64,000 nucleotides of DNA from Alistipes muris (GCF_943193205.1 NZ_CALPDD010000003.1:1-64000), one strand, 5' to 3'; positions 1 through 9,811 are shown, counted from the first letter of the stretch. Numbers and translations are program-made. Notes: a model not told the origin generated them from the sequence alone.

Positions 1-158
1 AGGCGAAGTATCTTCGGCAAAGCCAAAATACGAAAAGCCGAGCGCAATGCCAAATTTATTTGAGCATTGCCGAGGCGAAGTATCTTCGGCAAAGCCAAAA
101 TACGAAAAGCCGAGCGCAATGCCAAATTTATTTGAGCATTGCCGAGGCGCGAGTATCT
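1..158. repeat. 72-bp contiguous tandem repeat
   Basis: Two complete 72-bp copies lie at 1-72 and 73-144, essentially identical, and a third begins at 145 but diverges after about 6 bases. The array probably continues to the left of the window. Each copy contains an inverted repeat (GCAATGC ... GCATTGC around an A/T-rich loop) and a second GAAG/CTTC dyad. Copies abut with no spacers, so this is not a CRISPR array. No gene is supported here. It lies beyond the 3' end of the minus-strand gene at 196-1617. Confidence 0.85.
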
Positions 159-195
159 AAAACGCAGAGTACATACTTTCCCGAAAAAACCAAAA

Positions 196-1617
196 TCAAT
201 CGGTCACAACGAGAATCTGCTGGCGCAAACGGTTGTCGGGACGCAACGGGCTGTCGTCCTCCAACTCGTCGATGAGGACGTCGGCGACCTCGTCGTCGAG
301 GATGGCCCCGCCGTCATATTCGAGCCCCTGGTAATTCTTGAAAATATAATCGCTCGAAGCGAGCCTGTAAACCCTGCCCTCGCGCAGCTCGGGGAACCGC
401 ACGTCGAAAGCCCGGTCGGATTCGTCGACGAGGATGGTGTAAGGCGTGGTGAGAATCAAATCGAGCCGGTGCCCCTCGCGGGTGGGCTCGTTATACTTGG
501 TGACGATCATGCGACGAATCTGCCCGGGGGTCATCTTCATGGTGGCGATGCGGGTGCCGAAAGGCTCCAAATCGTAGATACGCGCCCGGCTGACGTCGCC
601 CGCGGGAATGGCGTCGAGCCGCACGCCGCCGACATGGTACACGCCTATGTCGGCGTCGGCCTCGTCGGCAATGGCTTCGGCCATCCAGTTGGCAAGCCCG
701 GCCTTGTCGGCCCTGGCAGCGAAACTGCCGATGGACCTGTTGAGTTCGGCATCGGCGTAATAACCCTCGACTTGGGCAGCGAACGCGGCGTCGGGCGCAT
801 AATCGTCCAGCGGCACCACGCGGAAATCGACGCTCTGGACCTTATGCCCCCGCAGCCGGACGGTGGAGACGCCGAGGTTCTTCAGATTCTTGCCGGTCTG
901 GGTGAGCAAAGTACCGTTGATAAGCGTATCGAGAACGACATGGGTATGACCTCCTATAACCAAATCGAACAACTGGGTCTTGCCGAGCAGCTCCATGTCA
1001 CGGTCGTCGCCCATGTGGGAAAGGAGAATCAGCACATCGACCTTGGGCCGCAGGATAGCGGCATACTTGACGGCTTCGGCCTGCGGGTCGGGAAAGGCGA
1101 GCCCGACGAACGACGAACGGTTGCCGGCCGGATGGCCGGGCCCCTCGTAATTGGTGACGGCGCCGATGACCCCGATACGGACCCCGCCGCGCCGGAAAAC
1201 GGCATAGGGAGCGGGCTGGGGAAAAGTGAGGGTATCGGAGAAGATGTTGGCGCTGACGACCTCGAACTCCATACTGTCGAGCATCCGGCCGAGGTAAACC
1301 TGCCCGTGGTCGAACTCGTGGTTGCCGAACGTAGCGACGTCGTAATGCAGGCGGTTCATCAACTCGATGATGGGCTTGCCGGGAGCGGGAACCTTGTCGA
1401 CGAAAGCGTTGCCGGTCCAACGGTCGCCCGCGTCGACGAGCAAAACCAAATCGGTCGTATCGCGGCATGCCTGGACGGCGGCGGCCAACAACGGGAAACG
1501 CTGGATTTTGGCGTGCATGTCGTTGGTAGAGAGGACGACGAGCGTCCGCTCGCGCGGAGCGCAAGCCGCCGCGAAAAAGAAGACCGCGAAAAAACACGAA
1601 CGGAAGAAATGTCTCAT
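196..1617 (-). CDS. 5'-nucleotidase / metallophosphatase family lipoprotein
   Basis: 473 residues. The N-terminus is a lipoprotein signal peptide with lipobox AAAC at Cys19. The calcineurin-like metallophosphatase signature follows: STNDMHAK (about 30-36), DAGDRWTGN (62-70), GNHEFDHG (98-105), then LLSHMGDD and IGGHTH, which together bind two metal ions. The C-terminal half matches the 5'-nucleotidase C-terminal substrate-binding domain. Family members hydrolyse nucleoside monophosphates or UDP-sugars outside the cytoplasm, so this is probably a periplasmic or surface-anchored nucleotide-scavenging enzyme; the exact substrate cannot be read from sequence. It is divergent from the nucleoside kinase at 1695, which could phosphorylate salvaged nucleosides. 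Confidence 0.85.
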   Translation of the reverse strand: MRHFFRSCFFAVFFFAAACAPRERTLVVLSTNDMHAKIQRFPLLAAAVQACRDTTDLVLLVDAGDRWTGNAFVDKVPAPGKPIIELMNRLHYDVATFGNHEFDHGQVYLGRMLDSMEFEVVSANIFSDTLTFPQPAPYAVFRRGGVRIGVIGAVTNYEGPGHPAGNRSSFVGLAFPDPQAEAVKYAAILRPKVDVLILLSHMGDDRDMELLGKTQLFDLVIGGHTHVVLDTLINGTLLTQTGKNLKNLGVSTVRLRGHKVQSVDFRVVPLDDYAPDAAFAAQVEGYYADAELNRSIGSFAARADKAGLANWMAEAIADEADADIGVYHVGGVRLDAIPAGDVSRARIYDLEPFGTRIATMKMTPGQIRRMIVTKYNEPTREGHRLDLILTTPYTILVDESDRAFDVRFPELREGRVYRLASSDYIFKNYQGLEYDGGAILDDEVADVLIDELEDDSPLRPDNRLRQQILVVTD

Positions 1618-1694
1618 ATTTGCAGTATTGTGGTCAATATTGGTTTGCGATGGCCAAAATTACGAAATAATTTCTATCTTTACATGCTGTAACA

Positions 1695-3386
1695 ATGAAT
1701 AATCCGCACCTACCCATGGCCGACACCATCCGCATAGTCTGCGACAACCTCGGCGGCGAAACCGAAGTCGCGGCGGGCACCCCGCTCTCGGAACTGGCCG
1801 CACGCCTCGCCCCGGGCCGCCACCCGTTTCTGGCGGCCGAAGTGAACAACCGCATCAAGGAACTCGACTACCGGATATACACCCCGGTGACGGTGCGGTT
1901 CGTAGACGTCACATCGTTCGCAGGCATAAGGGTCTACCAACGCACGGCGTGGTTCATCCTGCAAAAAGCCGTGGGCGACCTCTACCCGGGCCGGACGCTC
2001 CACATCCGCCACTCGCTGGGCCGCAGCGGATTCTACTGCGAAATCGAAGGCACGGACGAAATCGGGACGGAAGAAGCCGAAGCACTGCGCCGCCGGATGC
2101 ACGAAATCGTCAGGGCCGACCTGCCGATACGCCGCACGCGGGCCCTGACGACGGAAGTGCGCAACCGCTATGCCGAATCGGGCTACGCGGACAAAATAGA
2201 ACTGCTGGACACGCGCCCGCGGCTTTACAGCGAATACTACACGCTGGGCGAAACGGTGGGCTACTTCTACGGAGCGCTGGCCCCCTCGACGGGCTACATA
2301 GGCCTGTTCGGGATAGAACCCTACTACAACGGATTCTACCTGGCGCTGCCGCTCCGCACAGCCCCGGACCGCATACACACGGACTACTACCAGGAAAAGA
2401 TGTTCGGCATATTCCGCGAATACCAATCGTGGGTGGAAATCATGGGCGTGCCGACCGTGGGAGCCGTGAACTCGAAAGTACTGGCGGGCGATGCGGGAGG
2501 CATGATCAAACTGGCCGAAGCGTTCCATGAACGCAAATTTGCGTGGGTGGCCGACGAAATCTACGAAGCGAACCTAAGGCGCGGAACGCGGATGGTACTG
2601 ATTTCGGGCCCCTCGTCGAGCGGCAAGACGACCTCGGCGAAGCGGCTGGGCATCCAATTAGGCGTACTGGGACTAAAGCCGGTGATGATTTCGCTGGACG
2701 ACTATTTTGTGGAACGCGAAAAGACCCCGCGCGACGAACACGGCGAATACGACTACGAAGCGCTGGAAGCCATCGACCTGGAACTCTTCAACGACCATCT
2801 GCGCCGTCTGATGGCGGGCGAGAGCATCGACATCCCGCGCTACGACTTCATCACGGGCAAGCGGACGAAACACGAAACGCCGCTGACGCTGGACGAGAGG
2901 TCGATACTGATCATCGAAGGCATACACGGACTGAACCCGCGGCTGACCCCCTCGATACCGGACGCGCAGAAATTCCGCATCTACATCTCGTGCTTCACGT
3001 CGGTGGCGATGGACAACCTGACGCGCATATCGACGACGGACAACCGCCTGCTGCGCCGCCTGGTCCGCGACCACGAACAACGCGGCGCCGACGCGCTGGC
3101 GACCCTGGGCCGCTGGGCGAGCGTGAGACGCGGCGAAGAAAAACACATATTCCCGTACCAAGAAAACGCGGACGTGATGCTCAACTCGTCGCTGTTCTAC
3201 GAAATATCGGTCCTGCGCCCCTATGCGGAGAAGATGCTGCGCGAAGTACCGGACACGGTGGCGGAATACGACGAAGCACGGCGGATGCTGAAATTCCTGG
3301 ACAACTTCATCCCGATACCGCCCGACGAAATCCCGCCGACGTCGATTCTGCGGGAATTCATCGGCGGGAGCAGCTTCAAATACTAA
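1695..3386 (+). CDS. nucleoside (uridine-type) kinase with ThrRS-like N-terminal region
   Basis: 563 residues. The C-terminal half is a phosphoribulokinase/uridine kinase domain with a clear P-loop GPSSSGKTT (about 304-312), the ISLDDYF motif and the IIEGIHGLNP segment. The N-terminal half resembles the TGS plus second additional domain of threonyl-tRNA synthetase, an arrangement common in Bacteroidota and Firmicutes 'nucleoside kinase' proteins whose role in that half is not established. It is expected to be a cytosolic nucleoside kinase. Initiation could instead be at the internal Met at residue 8 (1716). A TATCTTTA sequence just upstream (1675) resembles a -7 element. Divergent from a 5'-nucleotidase-like gene. 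Confidence 0.8.
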   Translation: MNNPHLPMADTIRIVCDNLGGETEVAAGTPLSELAARLAPGRHPFLAAEVNNRIKELDYRIYTPVTVRFVDVTSFAGIRVYQRTAWFILQKAVGDLYPGRTLHIRHSLGRSGFYCEIEGTDEIGTEEAEALRRRMHEIVRADLPIRRTRALTTEVRNRYAESGYADKIELLDTRPRLYSEYYTLGETVGYFYGALAPSTGYIGLFGIEPYYNGFYLALPLRTAPDRIHTDYYQEKMFGIFREYQSWVEIMGVPTVGAVNSKVLAGDAGGMIKLAEAFHERKFAWVADEIYEANLRRGTRMVLISGPSSSGKTTSAKRLGIQLGVLGLKPVMISLDDYFVEREKTPRDEHGEYDYEALEAIDLELFNDHLRRLMAGESIDIPRYDFITGKRTKHETPLTLDERSILIIEGIHGLNPRLTPSIPDAQKFRIYISCFTSVAMDNLTRISTTDNRLLRRLVRDHEQRGADALATLGRWASVRRGEEKHIFPYQENADVMLNSSLFYEISVLRPYAEKMLREVPDTVAEYDEARRMLKFLDNFIPIPPDEIPPTSILREFIGGSSFKY

Positions 3387-3404
3387 GCGAAACATGCGAA
3401 GCGA

Positions 3405-3469
3405 AAGGTGAAAAGTATGGCAAGCGCCGATGAAAGCCCTCCCACCTTTCACCTTTAACTTTTCACCTT
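3405..3469. terminator. long inverted repeat between the nucleoside kinase and gcvP
   Basis: AAGGTGAAAAGT at 3405-3416 is exactly complementary to ACTTTTCACCTT at 3458-3469, separated by a 41-nt loop that also contains short ACCTTT repeats. It could form a weak hairpin after the kinase gene, but there is no clean U tract, so terminator function is tentative. Confidence 0.4.
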
Positions 3470-3497
3470 GATTATGACATCAAACCCTTGCTAAAAT

Positions 3498-6320
3498 ATG
3501 TTCGACAATTTTTCCGCACGCCACATCGGCGTCAGCAATGAAAAGGAACTGAGCGAAATGCTCCGGACCATAGGAGTGAAGACGGTAGACGAACTGATCG
3601 GACAGGTCATACCCTCCTCGATCCGCCTGAAGAAACCGCTGGCCCTGCCCGAGGGGATGAGCGAATACGAATTTGCGGCCCACATCCGGGCGCTGGCCGA
3701 CCGCAACCGCCCGCTGCGCTCGTTCATCGGCATGGGCTACTACCCGACGGCCGTGCCGGCGGCGATAACGCGCAACGTATTCGAGAATCCGGCGTGGTAC
3801 ACCTCGTACACCCCCTATCAAGCGGAAATCTCGCAGGGCCGCCTGGAAGCGCTGCTGAACTTCCAGACCGCGGTCATCTCGCTGACGGGCATGGAAATCG
3901 GCAACTGCTCGCTGCTGGACGAAGGCACGGCGGCGGCCGAAGCGATGGCGATGATGTACTCGCTGCGCACGCGCGAAGCGGTGAAAGAAGGCCGCAACCA
4001 ACTGTTCGTAGACCGCAACATATTCCCGCAGACGCTGGACCTGCTGCTGACGCGCAGCGAACCGTTCGGCATCGAACTGATCGTAGACGACTACGACCAA
4101 TATGAATTCACGGGCCGCGAATTCGGCGCGATAATACAATACCCTGCGGCTGACGGTTCGCTGCGCGACTACACGGACTTCGCGGCGGCGGCCCATGCCA
4201 AGGGAGCACTGGTGACGGCCGTGGCGGACCTGCTGGCGCTGGCGCTGCTGAAAGCTCCGGGCGAATGGGGCGCCGACATCGCGGTGGGCTCGGCCCAGAG
4301 ACTGGGACTGCCGATGGGGCTGGGCGGCCCGGGTGCGGGCTACATGACCACGCGCGAAGCCTACAAGCGCAACATGCCGGGCCGGATAATCGGCGTATCG
4401 GTAGACCGCCTGGGCAACAAGGCCCTGCGCATGGCGCTCCAGATGCGCGAACAGCACATCAAACGCGAACGCGCGACGTCGAACATCTGCACGGCGTCGG
4501 CGCTGATGGCCTCGATGGCGGGCTTCTACTGCGTGTACAACGGACCGGAGAGACTGCGCCGAGCGGCGGAAACGGCCCACCGGGCCGCGGTGACGGCAGC
4601 CCGGGCGCTGGAAGCGCTGGACTACAAACTGACGTCGCGGGAATTCTTCGACACGCTGGAAACGGAAGCGGAAGCGGCCGTAGTACAATCGCTGGCGCTG
4701 GAATGCGGCATCAACTTCTACTATCCGACGGAAGGAACGGTGCGCATGTCGTTCGACGAAGTGACGACGGCGGCGGAAATCGAGGAAGTGGTGCGCATCT
4801 TTGCCGCAGCCAAGGGCAAACGGGTCAAGGCGGTAAAACCCGCCACGGATAACGCCCTGCCGCCGACGCTGCGCCGCACGACCGCCTATCTGCAAGAACC
4901 CGTCTTCAACAGCTACCGCTCGGAGAGCGCGCTGATGCGCTACATCAAGAAACTGGAACTGCGCGACATATCGCTGGCTAACTCGATGATTTCGCTGGGC
5001 TCGTGCACGATGAAACTCAACGCGGCGGCGCTGATGCAACCGCTGTCGCTGGCGGGGTTCCAGAACATGCACCCATTTGCCCCGGCGGACCAAGCCGAGG
5101 GCTACATGCAACTGATCCGCGAACTGGAACAAGACCTGGCGACGATAACGGGGCTGGCGGCCTGCTCGCTGCAACCCAACTCGGGCGCGGCAGGCGAATA
5201 CGCGGGACTGATGGTCATCCGGGCCTACCACCAAAGCCGCGGCCAAGGCTACCGCAACATCGTACTCATACCGGCCTCGGCCCACGGCACGAACCCGGCG
5301 TCGGCGGCGATGGCGGGAATGAAAATCGTGACGGTAGCGTGCGACGAAAAAGGCAACATCGACGTAACGGACCTGGAAGCCAAGGCGAAAGAACACGCCT
5401 CGGAACTATGCGGCCTGATGGTGACCTACCCCTCGACGCACGGCGTATTCGAGAGCCGCATCCGCGACATCGTGGAAATTGTACACGACGCAGGCGGCCA
5501 AGTTTACATGGACGGGGCGAACATGAACGCGCAGGTGGGTCTGACGAACCCGGGCTACATAGGCGCAGACGTGTGCCACCTGAACCTGCACAAGACCTTT
5601 GCGATGCCCCACGGCGGCGGCGGACCGGGCGTAGGCCCGATCTGCGTGGCGGAACACCTGCGGACGTTCCTGCCCTCGCACCCGGTGATGCCGACGGGCG
5701 GCGAAGAAGGCATCACGGCGGTGGCGTCGGCCCCCTGGGGCTCGGCGATGCTGCTGCCGATCACCTACGGCTACATCCGGATGCTGGGCGGCGAAGGACT
5801 GCGCCGTGCGACGGAAATGGCCATCGTGAACGCGAACTACATGTCGTCGGCACTGGCGCCCGAATACCGGACCTACTACACGGGCGAAACGGGCCGTGTG
5901 GGCCACGAAATGATCCTTGACCTGACGAACTTCAAGAAAGACTACAACATCGACTGCGGCGACATAGCCCACCGCCTGATGGACTACGGATTCCATGCTC
6001 CGACCCTCTCGTTCCCGGTACACGAGACGCTGATGGTGGAACCTACGGAATCGGAACCCAAGGCAGAGATGGACCGCTTCGTGGAAGCGCTGGTACGAAT
6101 CAAACGCGAATGCGAAGCGGCGGCGGGCGAAGCGGACAACGTAGTGGTGAACGCTCCGCACACGGCCGAAGAACTGGCGGGCGACTGGACCCACCCCTAC
6201 ACGCGCGAAGAAGCGGCCTACCCGCTGGCGTGGGTGCGCGAAGCGAAATTCTATCCCCATGTGACGAAGATAGACAACGGCTACGGAGACCGGAACCTGT
6301 GCTGTGTGAATGTGGAATAA
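3498..6320 (+). CDS. gcvP: glycine dehydrogenase (P protein), single-chain form
   Basis: 940 residues, the length of fused alpha/beta P proteins (about 950). It has tandem PLP-dependent transferase halves; the active half carries HKTFAMPHGGGGPGVG around residue 698, where the lysine binds PLP. It decarboxylates glycine and transfers the aminomethyl group to lipoyl-GcvH in the glycine cleavage system, making NADH and 5,10-methylene-THF with GcvT and the L protein. No gcvT or gcvH lies beside it, so the system is dispersed in this genome. Start chosen at the FDNFSARHIG N-terminus, which fits the family. Confidence 0.95.
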   Translation: MFDNFSARHIGVSNEKELSEMLRTIGVKTVDELIGQVIPSSIRLKKPLALPEGMSEYEFAAHIRALADRNRPLRSFIGMGYYPTAVPAAITRNVFENPAWYTSYTPYQAEISQGRLEALLNFQTAVISLTGMEIGNCSLLDEGTAAAEAMAMMYSLRTREAVKEGRNQLFVDRNIFPQTLDLLLTRSEPFGIELIVDDYDQYEFTGREFGAIIQYPAADGSLRDYTDFAAAAHAKGALVTAVADLLALALLKAPGEWGADIAVGSAQRLGLPMGLGGPGAGYMTTREAYKRNMPGRIIGVSVDRLGNKALRMALQMREQHIKRERATSNICTASALMASMAGFYCVYNGPERLRRAAETAHRAAVTAARALEALDYKLTSREFFDTLETEAEAAVVQSLALECGINFYYPTEGTVRMSFDEVTTAAEIEEVVRIFAAAKGKRVKAVKPATDNALPPTLRRTTAYLQEPVFNSYRSESALMRYIKKLELRDISLANSMISLGSCTMKLNAAALMQPLSLAGFQNMHPFAPADQAEGYMQLIRELEQDLATITGLAACSLQPNSGAAGEYAGLMVIRAYHQSRGQGYRNIVLIPASAHGTNPASAAMAGMKIVTVACDEKGNIDVTDLEAKAKEHASELCGLMVTYPSTHGVFESRIRDIVEIVHDAGGQVYMDGANMNAQVGLTNPGYIGADVCHLNLHKTFAMPHGGGGPGVGPICVAEHLRTFLPSHPVMPTGGEEGITAVASAPWGSAMLLPITYGYIRMLGGEGLRRATEMAIVNANYMSSALAPEYRTYYTGETGRVGHEMILDLTNFKKDYNIDCGDIAHRLMDYGFHAPTLSFPVHETLMVEPTESEPKAEMDRFVEALVRIKRECEAAAGEADNVVVNAPHTAEELAGDWTHPYTREEAAYPLAWVREAKFYPHVTKIDNGYGDRNLCCVNVE

Positions 6321-6322
6321 AT

Positions 6323-6353
6323 TTTGAAAGCGGAGGAATTTGGACTACCTTTG
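6323..6353 (+). promoter_or_regulatory. Bacteroidota-type promoter for the SlyD-like gene
   Basis: TTTG at 6323-6326, a 19-nt spacer, then TACCTTTG at 6346-6353, matching the Bacteroidota vegetative consensus TTTG-N19-21-TAnnTTTG. The chosen ATG lies 23 nt downstream at 6376, which rules out the in-frame ATG at 6340 as the start. Confidence 0.8.
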
Positions 6354-6375
6354 CGACCTAAAAAACCGAAAAGCA

Positions 6376-6948
6376 ATGAAAGCAGAACAAAACAAGATGG
6401 TCGGTGTGGACTACAAACTGACCGTAGACGGACAAATCGCCGACCAGTCGCGCCCGGGACAACCCCTCGAATTCATCTTCGGAACGGGGATGCTGCTGCC
6501 GAAATTCGAGGCGGCTATCGAAGGCAAGGAACCGGGCGAGAAAGTGACGTTCACGCTGGAACCCAAGGACGGATACGGCGAATACATGGCCGAAGCGGTG
6601 GTGGACCTGCCGAAAAACATATTCATGGTGGACGGAAAGGTAGCCGAAGACATCCTGTTCGAGGGCTCGCAGGTACCGATGAGCGACGCCCAGGGCAACC
6701 GCATGATGGGCGTGGTGAAAGAAGTGGGCGACGAAACGGTGAAGATGGACTTCAACCACCCGATGGCGGGCAAGACGCTGAACTTCGAGGTGGAAGTGGT
6801 GACCGTGCGCGACGTGACGCCCGAAGACCTGCAAAGCCACTGCTCGTGCGGCTCGTGCGGAGGAGACCACGACTGCGGCGGCGAATGCGGCCATGACGAC
6901 TGCGGCTGCGGCGGCCACGAACACGACGGCCACTGCAACTGCCACTAA
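6376..6948 (+). CDS. slyD: FKBP-type peptidyl-prolyl isomerase, SlyD-like
   Basis: 190 residues. The N-terminal part has the SlyD pattern of an FKBP barrel interrupted by an insert-in-flap domain (FGTGMLLPKFEAAIEG, then PKDGYGEYMAE and NIFMVDG). The C-terminal tail of about 40 residues is extremely rich in Cys, His, Gly and Asp (CSCGSCGG, CGHDDCGCGG), resembling the metal-binding tail of E. coli SlyD that binds nickel and other metals. Likely a cytosolic folding helper with metal storage or metallochaperone capacity. The start at 6376 is set by the promoter at 6323-6353. Confidence 0.88.
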   Translation: MKAEQNKMVGVDYKLTVDGQIADQSRPGQPLEFIFGTGMLLPKFEAAIEGKEPGEKVTFTLEPKDGYGEYMAEAVVDLPKNIFMVDGKVAEDILFEGSQVPMSDAQGNRMMGVVKEVGDETVKMDFNHPMAGKTLNFEVEVVTVRDVTPEDLQSHCSCGSCGGDHDCGGECGHDDCGCGGHEHDGHCNCH

Positions 6949-6977
6949 ACACACGAAGACGGGCCGGAGCCCGAAAG

Positions 6978-7013
6978 AAAAAGATGAGAGGAAAAACCTT
7001 TCATCTTTTTTTA
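6978..7013 (+). terminator. rho-independent terminator after the SlyD-like gene
   Basis: AAAAAGATGA at 6978-6987 pairs perfectly with TCATCTTTTT at 7001-7010, followed by further T's. Confidence 0.8.
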
Positions 7014-7028
7014 TTGACGACGAATCGC

Positions 7029-7036
7029 TATATTTG
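7029..7036 (+). promoter_or_regulatory. -7 promoter element for the DUF4954 gene
   Basis: TATATTTG at 7029-7036 is a perfect Bacteroidota -7 box, 20 nt before the ATG at 7056. No convincing TTTG -33 box is visible; the region upstream is the terminator T tract. Confidence 0.6.
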
Positions 7037-7055
7037 CACGAATCAAACCACACGA

Positions 7056-8786
7056 ATGTCCCGACTGAGAAAGATGACCGCGGCGGAAATCGCGGCAGCG
7101 GAAAAAAACGGCACGACGGCCGAAGACTGGTCGCAAATCGCTGTAAGCGAAGGCTTCGACCCGGCGCAAGTAGAACGGAGCCGACTGGAAGGGCGTGTGG
7201 AAATCGGAGAGGGAGCCCGCATTGTCCGCTCGCGGGTGAAGAACTACCGGATAGGCCCGGGCACGCTGGTCGAAGACGTGACGGCGCTGGAATGCCGCCG
7301 CCGGACGACCTTCGGAAACGGAGTGAAAGCGGCGACGATGAACGAATGCGGCGGCCGGGCGGTAGCCATCTGCGACCGACTGTCGGCGCAAACCGCCTAC
7401 CTGCTGGCAGTCTACCGCCATCGGCCGAAACTTATAGAAACGCTGGAAAAAATCATCGGCGACTACGCCGAAACCCGGGCGTCGGAGACGGGCGAGACGG
7501 GCCGCGACTGCCGCATAAGAGGCGCCCGGTTCATCCGCGAAACCCGGCTGGGCGACGGCGTGGAAATAGACGGGGCGTCGATACTGGAAAACGGGACGCT
7601 GTGCGACGGAACGCGGATAGGCCCGGACGTGAAAGCCTACGACTTCATAGCGGCGGAAAACGCGCGAATAGACAACGGAACGACGCTGGAACGCTGCTTT
7701 GTGGGCGAAAGCTGCCGTCTCGACAAGGGATTCACGGCGGCGGAATCGCTGTTCTTCGCCAACTGCCACTGCGAAAACGGCGAAGCAGCGTCGATATTCG
7801 CAGGCCCCTACACGGTATCGCACCACAAATCGTCGCTGCTGATAGCGGGCATGTTCTCGTTCTTCAACGCGGGCAGCGGCTCGAACCAAAGCAACCACCT
7901 GTTCAAGAGCGGAGCCGTACACCAGGCGGTGCACCTGCGCGGCTGCAAATTTGCAAGCGGCGCCTATATCATGTCGCCCGCCATCGAAGGAGCCTTCACG
8001 ATGGTCAAAGGAAACCACGCCGACCACCACGACACGGCGATATTCCCCTACTCCTACCTGATGGAAAAGGAGGGCCGCTCCCACCTGCTGCCGGGAGCCA
8101 ACCTGACGAGCTACGGCACGGTGCGCGACCTGGAAAAATGGCCCGCCCGCGACCGCCGGACGGTAGGCCGCGACGTGATAAACTTTGAAGAACACAACCC
8201 CTGCGTGACGGGAACGATGCTGCGGGCCGTAGACACGCTCCACATGCTGCGCGACCAAGACCCGGCGGCGGGACAATACGCCTACGGCAAGACGGTGGTC
8301 CGCGCGACGGCCCTGCAACGCGGCATCAAACTCTATGACAAAGCCATCGTAGCGGCGCTGGGCGCGATGCTGGACGGCGGAACACCCGACCCCCGCTACG
8401 ACGGAACGGGCCGCTGGATAGACGTGGCGGGCCAATACATCACCAAACGCGAGACGGAAGCGATAGCGGACGACATAGAAACGGGCGCGCTGCGGACCCT
8501 GGAAGAAATCGACAACCGGTTCCGGGTATTCCATGTACACTATGGAACATACGCCCGCAGCTGGGCCGAACAGATCTATGCGTCGCTGCTGGGCCACACC
8601 CCCACGGCCGAAGAGATCCGGGAAGCCATCGAAGCGGGCCGCAACGCCCACGCCGCGATGCGCCGCACGACCGACGCCGACCGCGACCGCGACTGCTCCC
8701 TGGCGCTGGCGGTGAGCTACGGAGCCGACAGCGAAGACGAAACGGAAATCCGGGCGGACTACCGGGCGGTGAGAGGGCTGAAATAG
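7056..8786 (+). CDS. DUF4954 family protein, hexapeptide/beta-helix type
   Basis: 576 residues from the ATG just after the -7 box. The middle section (about 60-330) consists of repeated short hydrophobic/Gly segments (GEGARIVRSRVKNYRIGPG, GDGVEIDGASILENGTLCDG) typical of left-handed beta-helix acyl- or nucleotidyl-transferase folds. The C-terminal portion is helical. This fits the DUF4954 family found across Bacteroidota, whose biochemical role is not known to me. No signal peptide or membrane segment is visible, so it is probably cytosolic. A sugar-nucleotide or acyl transfer function is only a guess from the fold. Confidence 0.75.
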   Translation: MSRLRKMTAAEIAAAEKNGTTAEDWSQIAVSEGFDPAQVERSRLEGRVEIGEGARIVRSRVKNYRIGPGTLVEDVTALECRRRTTFGNGVKAATMNECGGRAVAICDRLSAQTAYLLAVYRHRPKLIETLEKIIGDYAETRASETGETGRDCRIRGARFIRETRLGDGVEIDGASILENGTLCDGTRIGPDVKAYDFIAAENARIDNGTTLERCFVGESCRLDKGFTAAESLFFANCHCENGEAASIFAGPYTVSHHKSSLLIAGMFSFFNAGSGSNQSNHLFKSGAVHQAVHLRGCKFASGAYIMSPAIEGAFTMVKGNHADHHDTAIFPYSYLMEKEGRSHLLPGANLTSYGTVRDLEKWPARDRRTVGRDVINFEEHNPCVTGTMLRAVDTLHMLRDQDPAAGQYAYGKTVVRATALQRGIKLYDKAIVAALGAMLDGGTPDPRYDGTGRWIDVAGQYITKRETEAIADDIETGALRTLEEIDNRFRVFHVHYGTYARSWAEQIYASLLGHTPTAEEIREAIEAGRNAHAAMRRTTDADRDRDCSLALAVSYGADSEDETEIRADYRAVRGLK

Positions 8787-8884
8787 GAAACGTTTGCGGT
8801 ACGCGGAGTGCAGAACCGAACCTATTCGGGCTGCCGTGACGGAAAAACCTGCGAAAATCGAACACAAAACAAAACGACGAAAAT

Positions 8885-9811
8885 ATGGAACCCGAAAGAA
8901 TCAAGGTACTGATAATAGGCAGCGGCCCTGCGGGCTACACCGCGGCCATCTACACGTCGCGGGCCAACCTCGGACCGGTGCTCTACGAAGGCATCGAACC
9001 GGGCGGCCAACTGACGACGACGACCGAAGTGGAGAACTTCCCGGGCTATCCGGAGGGAGTGGACGGCAACCAGCTGATGGCCGACCTGCGCAAACAAGCC
9101 GAACGCTTCGGAACCGAAATCCGCACGGGCACGATAACGACGGCGGACCTGTCGTCGAGGCCGTTCCACATCGTAGTGGACGGGACGAAAGAAATCGAAG
9201 CCGAAAGCATCATCATAGCGACGGGCGCGACGGCGAAATACCTGGGGCTCCCCTCGGAGACGAAATACCGCGGCCAAGGGGTGAGCGCCTGCGCCACGTG
9301 CGACGGCTTTTTCTACCGCAAGAAAGACGTGGCGGTAGTGGGCGGCGGCGACACGGCCTGCGAAGAAGCGACCTACCTGGCGTCGCTCTGCCGCAAAGTC
9401 TACATGATAGTCCGCAAACCCTATCTGCGGGCCTCGAAAGCGATGCAGGAACGGGTATTCAACACCCCCAACATCGAAGTGCTCTTCGAGCACAACACGG
9501 CCGAAGTGCTGGGCGACGAAACGGGCGTGACGGGAGCCCTGCTGCGCAAGAACGACGGCACGGAGACGAAGATAGACATAGCGGGATTCTTCCTGGCGAT
9601 AGGCCACCATCCGAACACGGAACTTTTTGCGGACCAGCTGGAACTGGATACCGAGGGATATATAAAGGTAGAAGCCGGAACGTCGAAGACGAACATCGAA
9701 GGAGTATTCGCGGCGGGCGACGTGAAAGACCCCCACTACCGCCAAGCCATCACGGCGGCGGGCTCGGGCTGCGTGGCGGCGCTGGACTGCGAACGGTTTC
9801 TGCTGAGATAA
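8885..9811 (+). CDS. trxB: thioredoxin-disulfide reductase
   Basis: 308 residues, normal length. It has the FAD-binding GSGPAGYTAAIYTSRA (about 12-27), the redox-active CATC pair around 136-139, the NADPH site GGGDTACEEA and the C-terminal GVFAAGDV motif. It uses NADPH to reduce thioredoxin in the cytosol. Its TAA is immediately followed by the ATG of the RNase Z gene, and the methyltransferase gene overlaps the latter, so the three probably form one operon. Confidence 0.95.
   Translation: MEPERIKVLIIGSGPAGYTAAIYTSRANLGPVLYEGIEPGGQLTTTTEVENFPGYPEGVDGNQLMADLRKQAERFGTEIRTGTITTADLSSRPFHIVVDGTKEIEAESIIIATGATAKYLGLPSETKYRGQGVSACATCDGFFYRKKDVAVVGGGDTACEEATYLASLCRKVYMIVRKPYLRASKAMQERVFNTPNIEVLFEHNTAEVLGDETGVTGALLRKNDGTETKIDIAGFFLAIGHHPNTELFADQLELDTEGYIKVEAGTSKTNIEGVFAAGDVKDPHYRQAITAAGSGCVAALDCERFLLR

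Noticed and set aside
1..158. CRISPR for the left-edge repeats
   Set aside because: Copies abut without unique spacers.
139..1692. A 517-codon plus-strand open frame opposite the 5'-nucleotidase gene
   Set aside because: It is the antisense shadow of a well-supported lipoprotein/phosphatase on the minus strand; the high GC content leaves many long shadow frames across the window (also at 3480-5396, 28909-32544 and 37380-40187).
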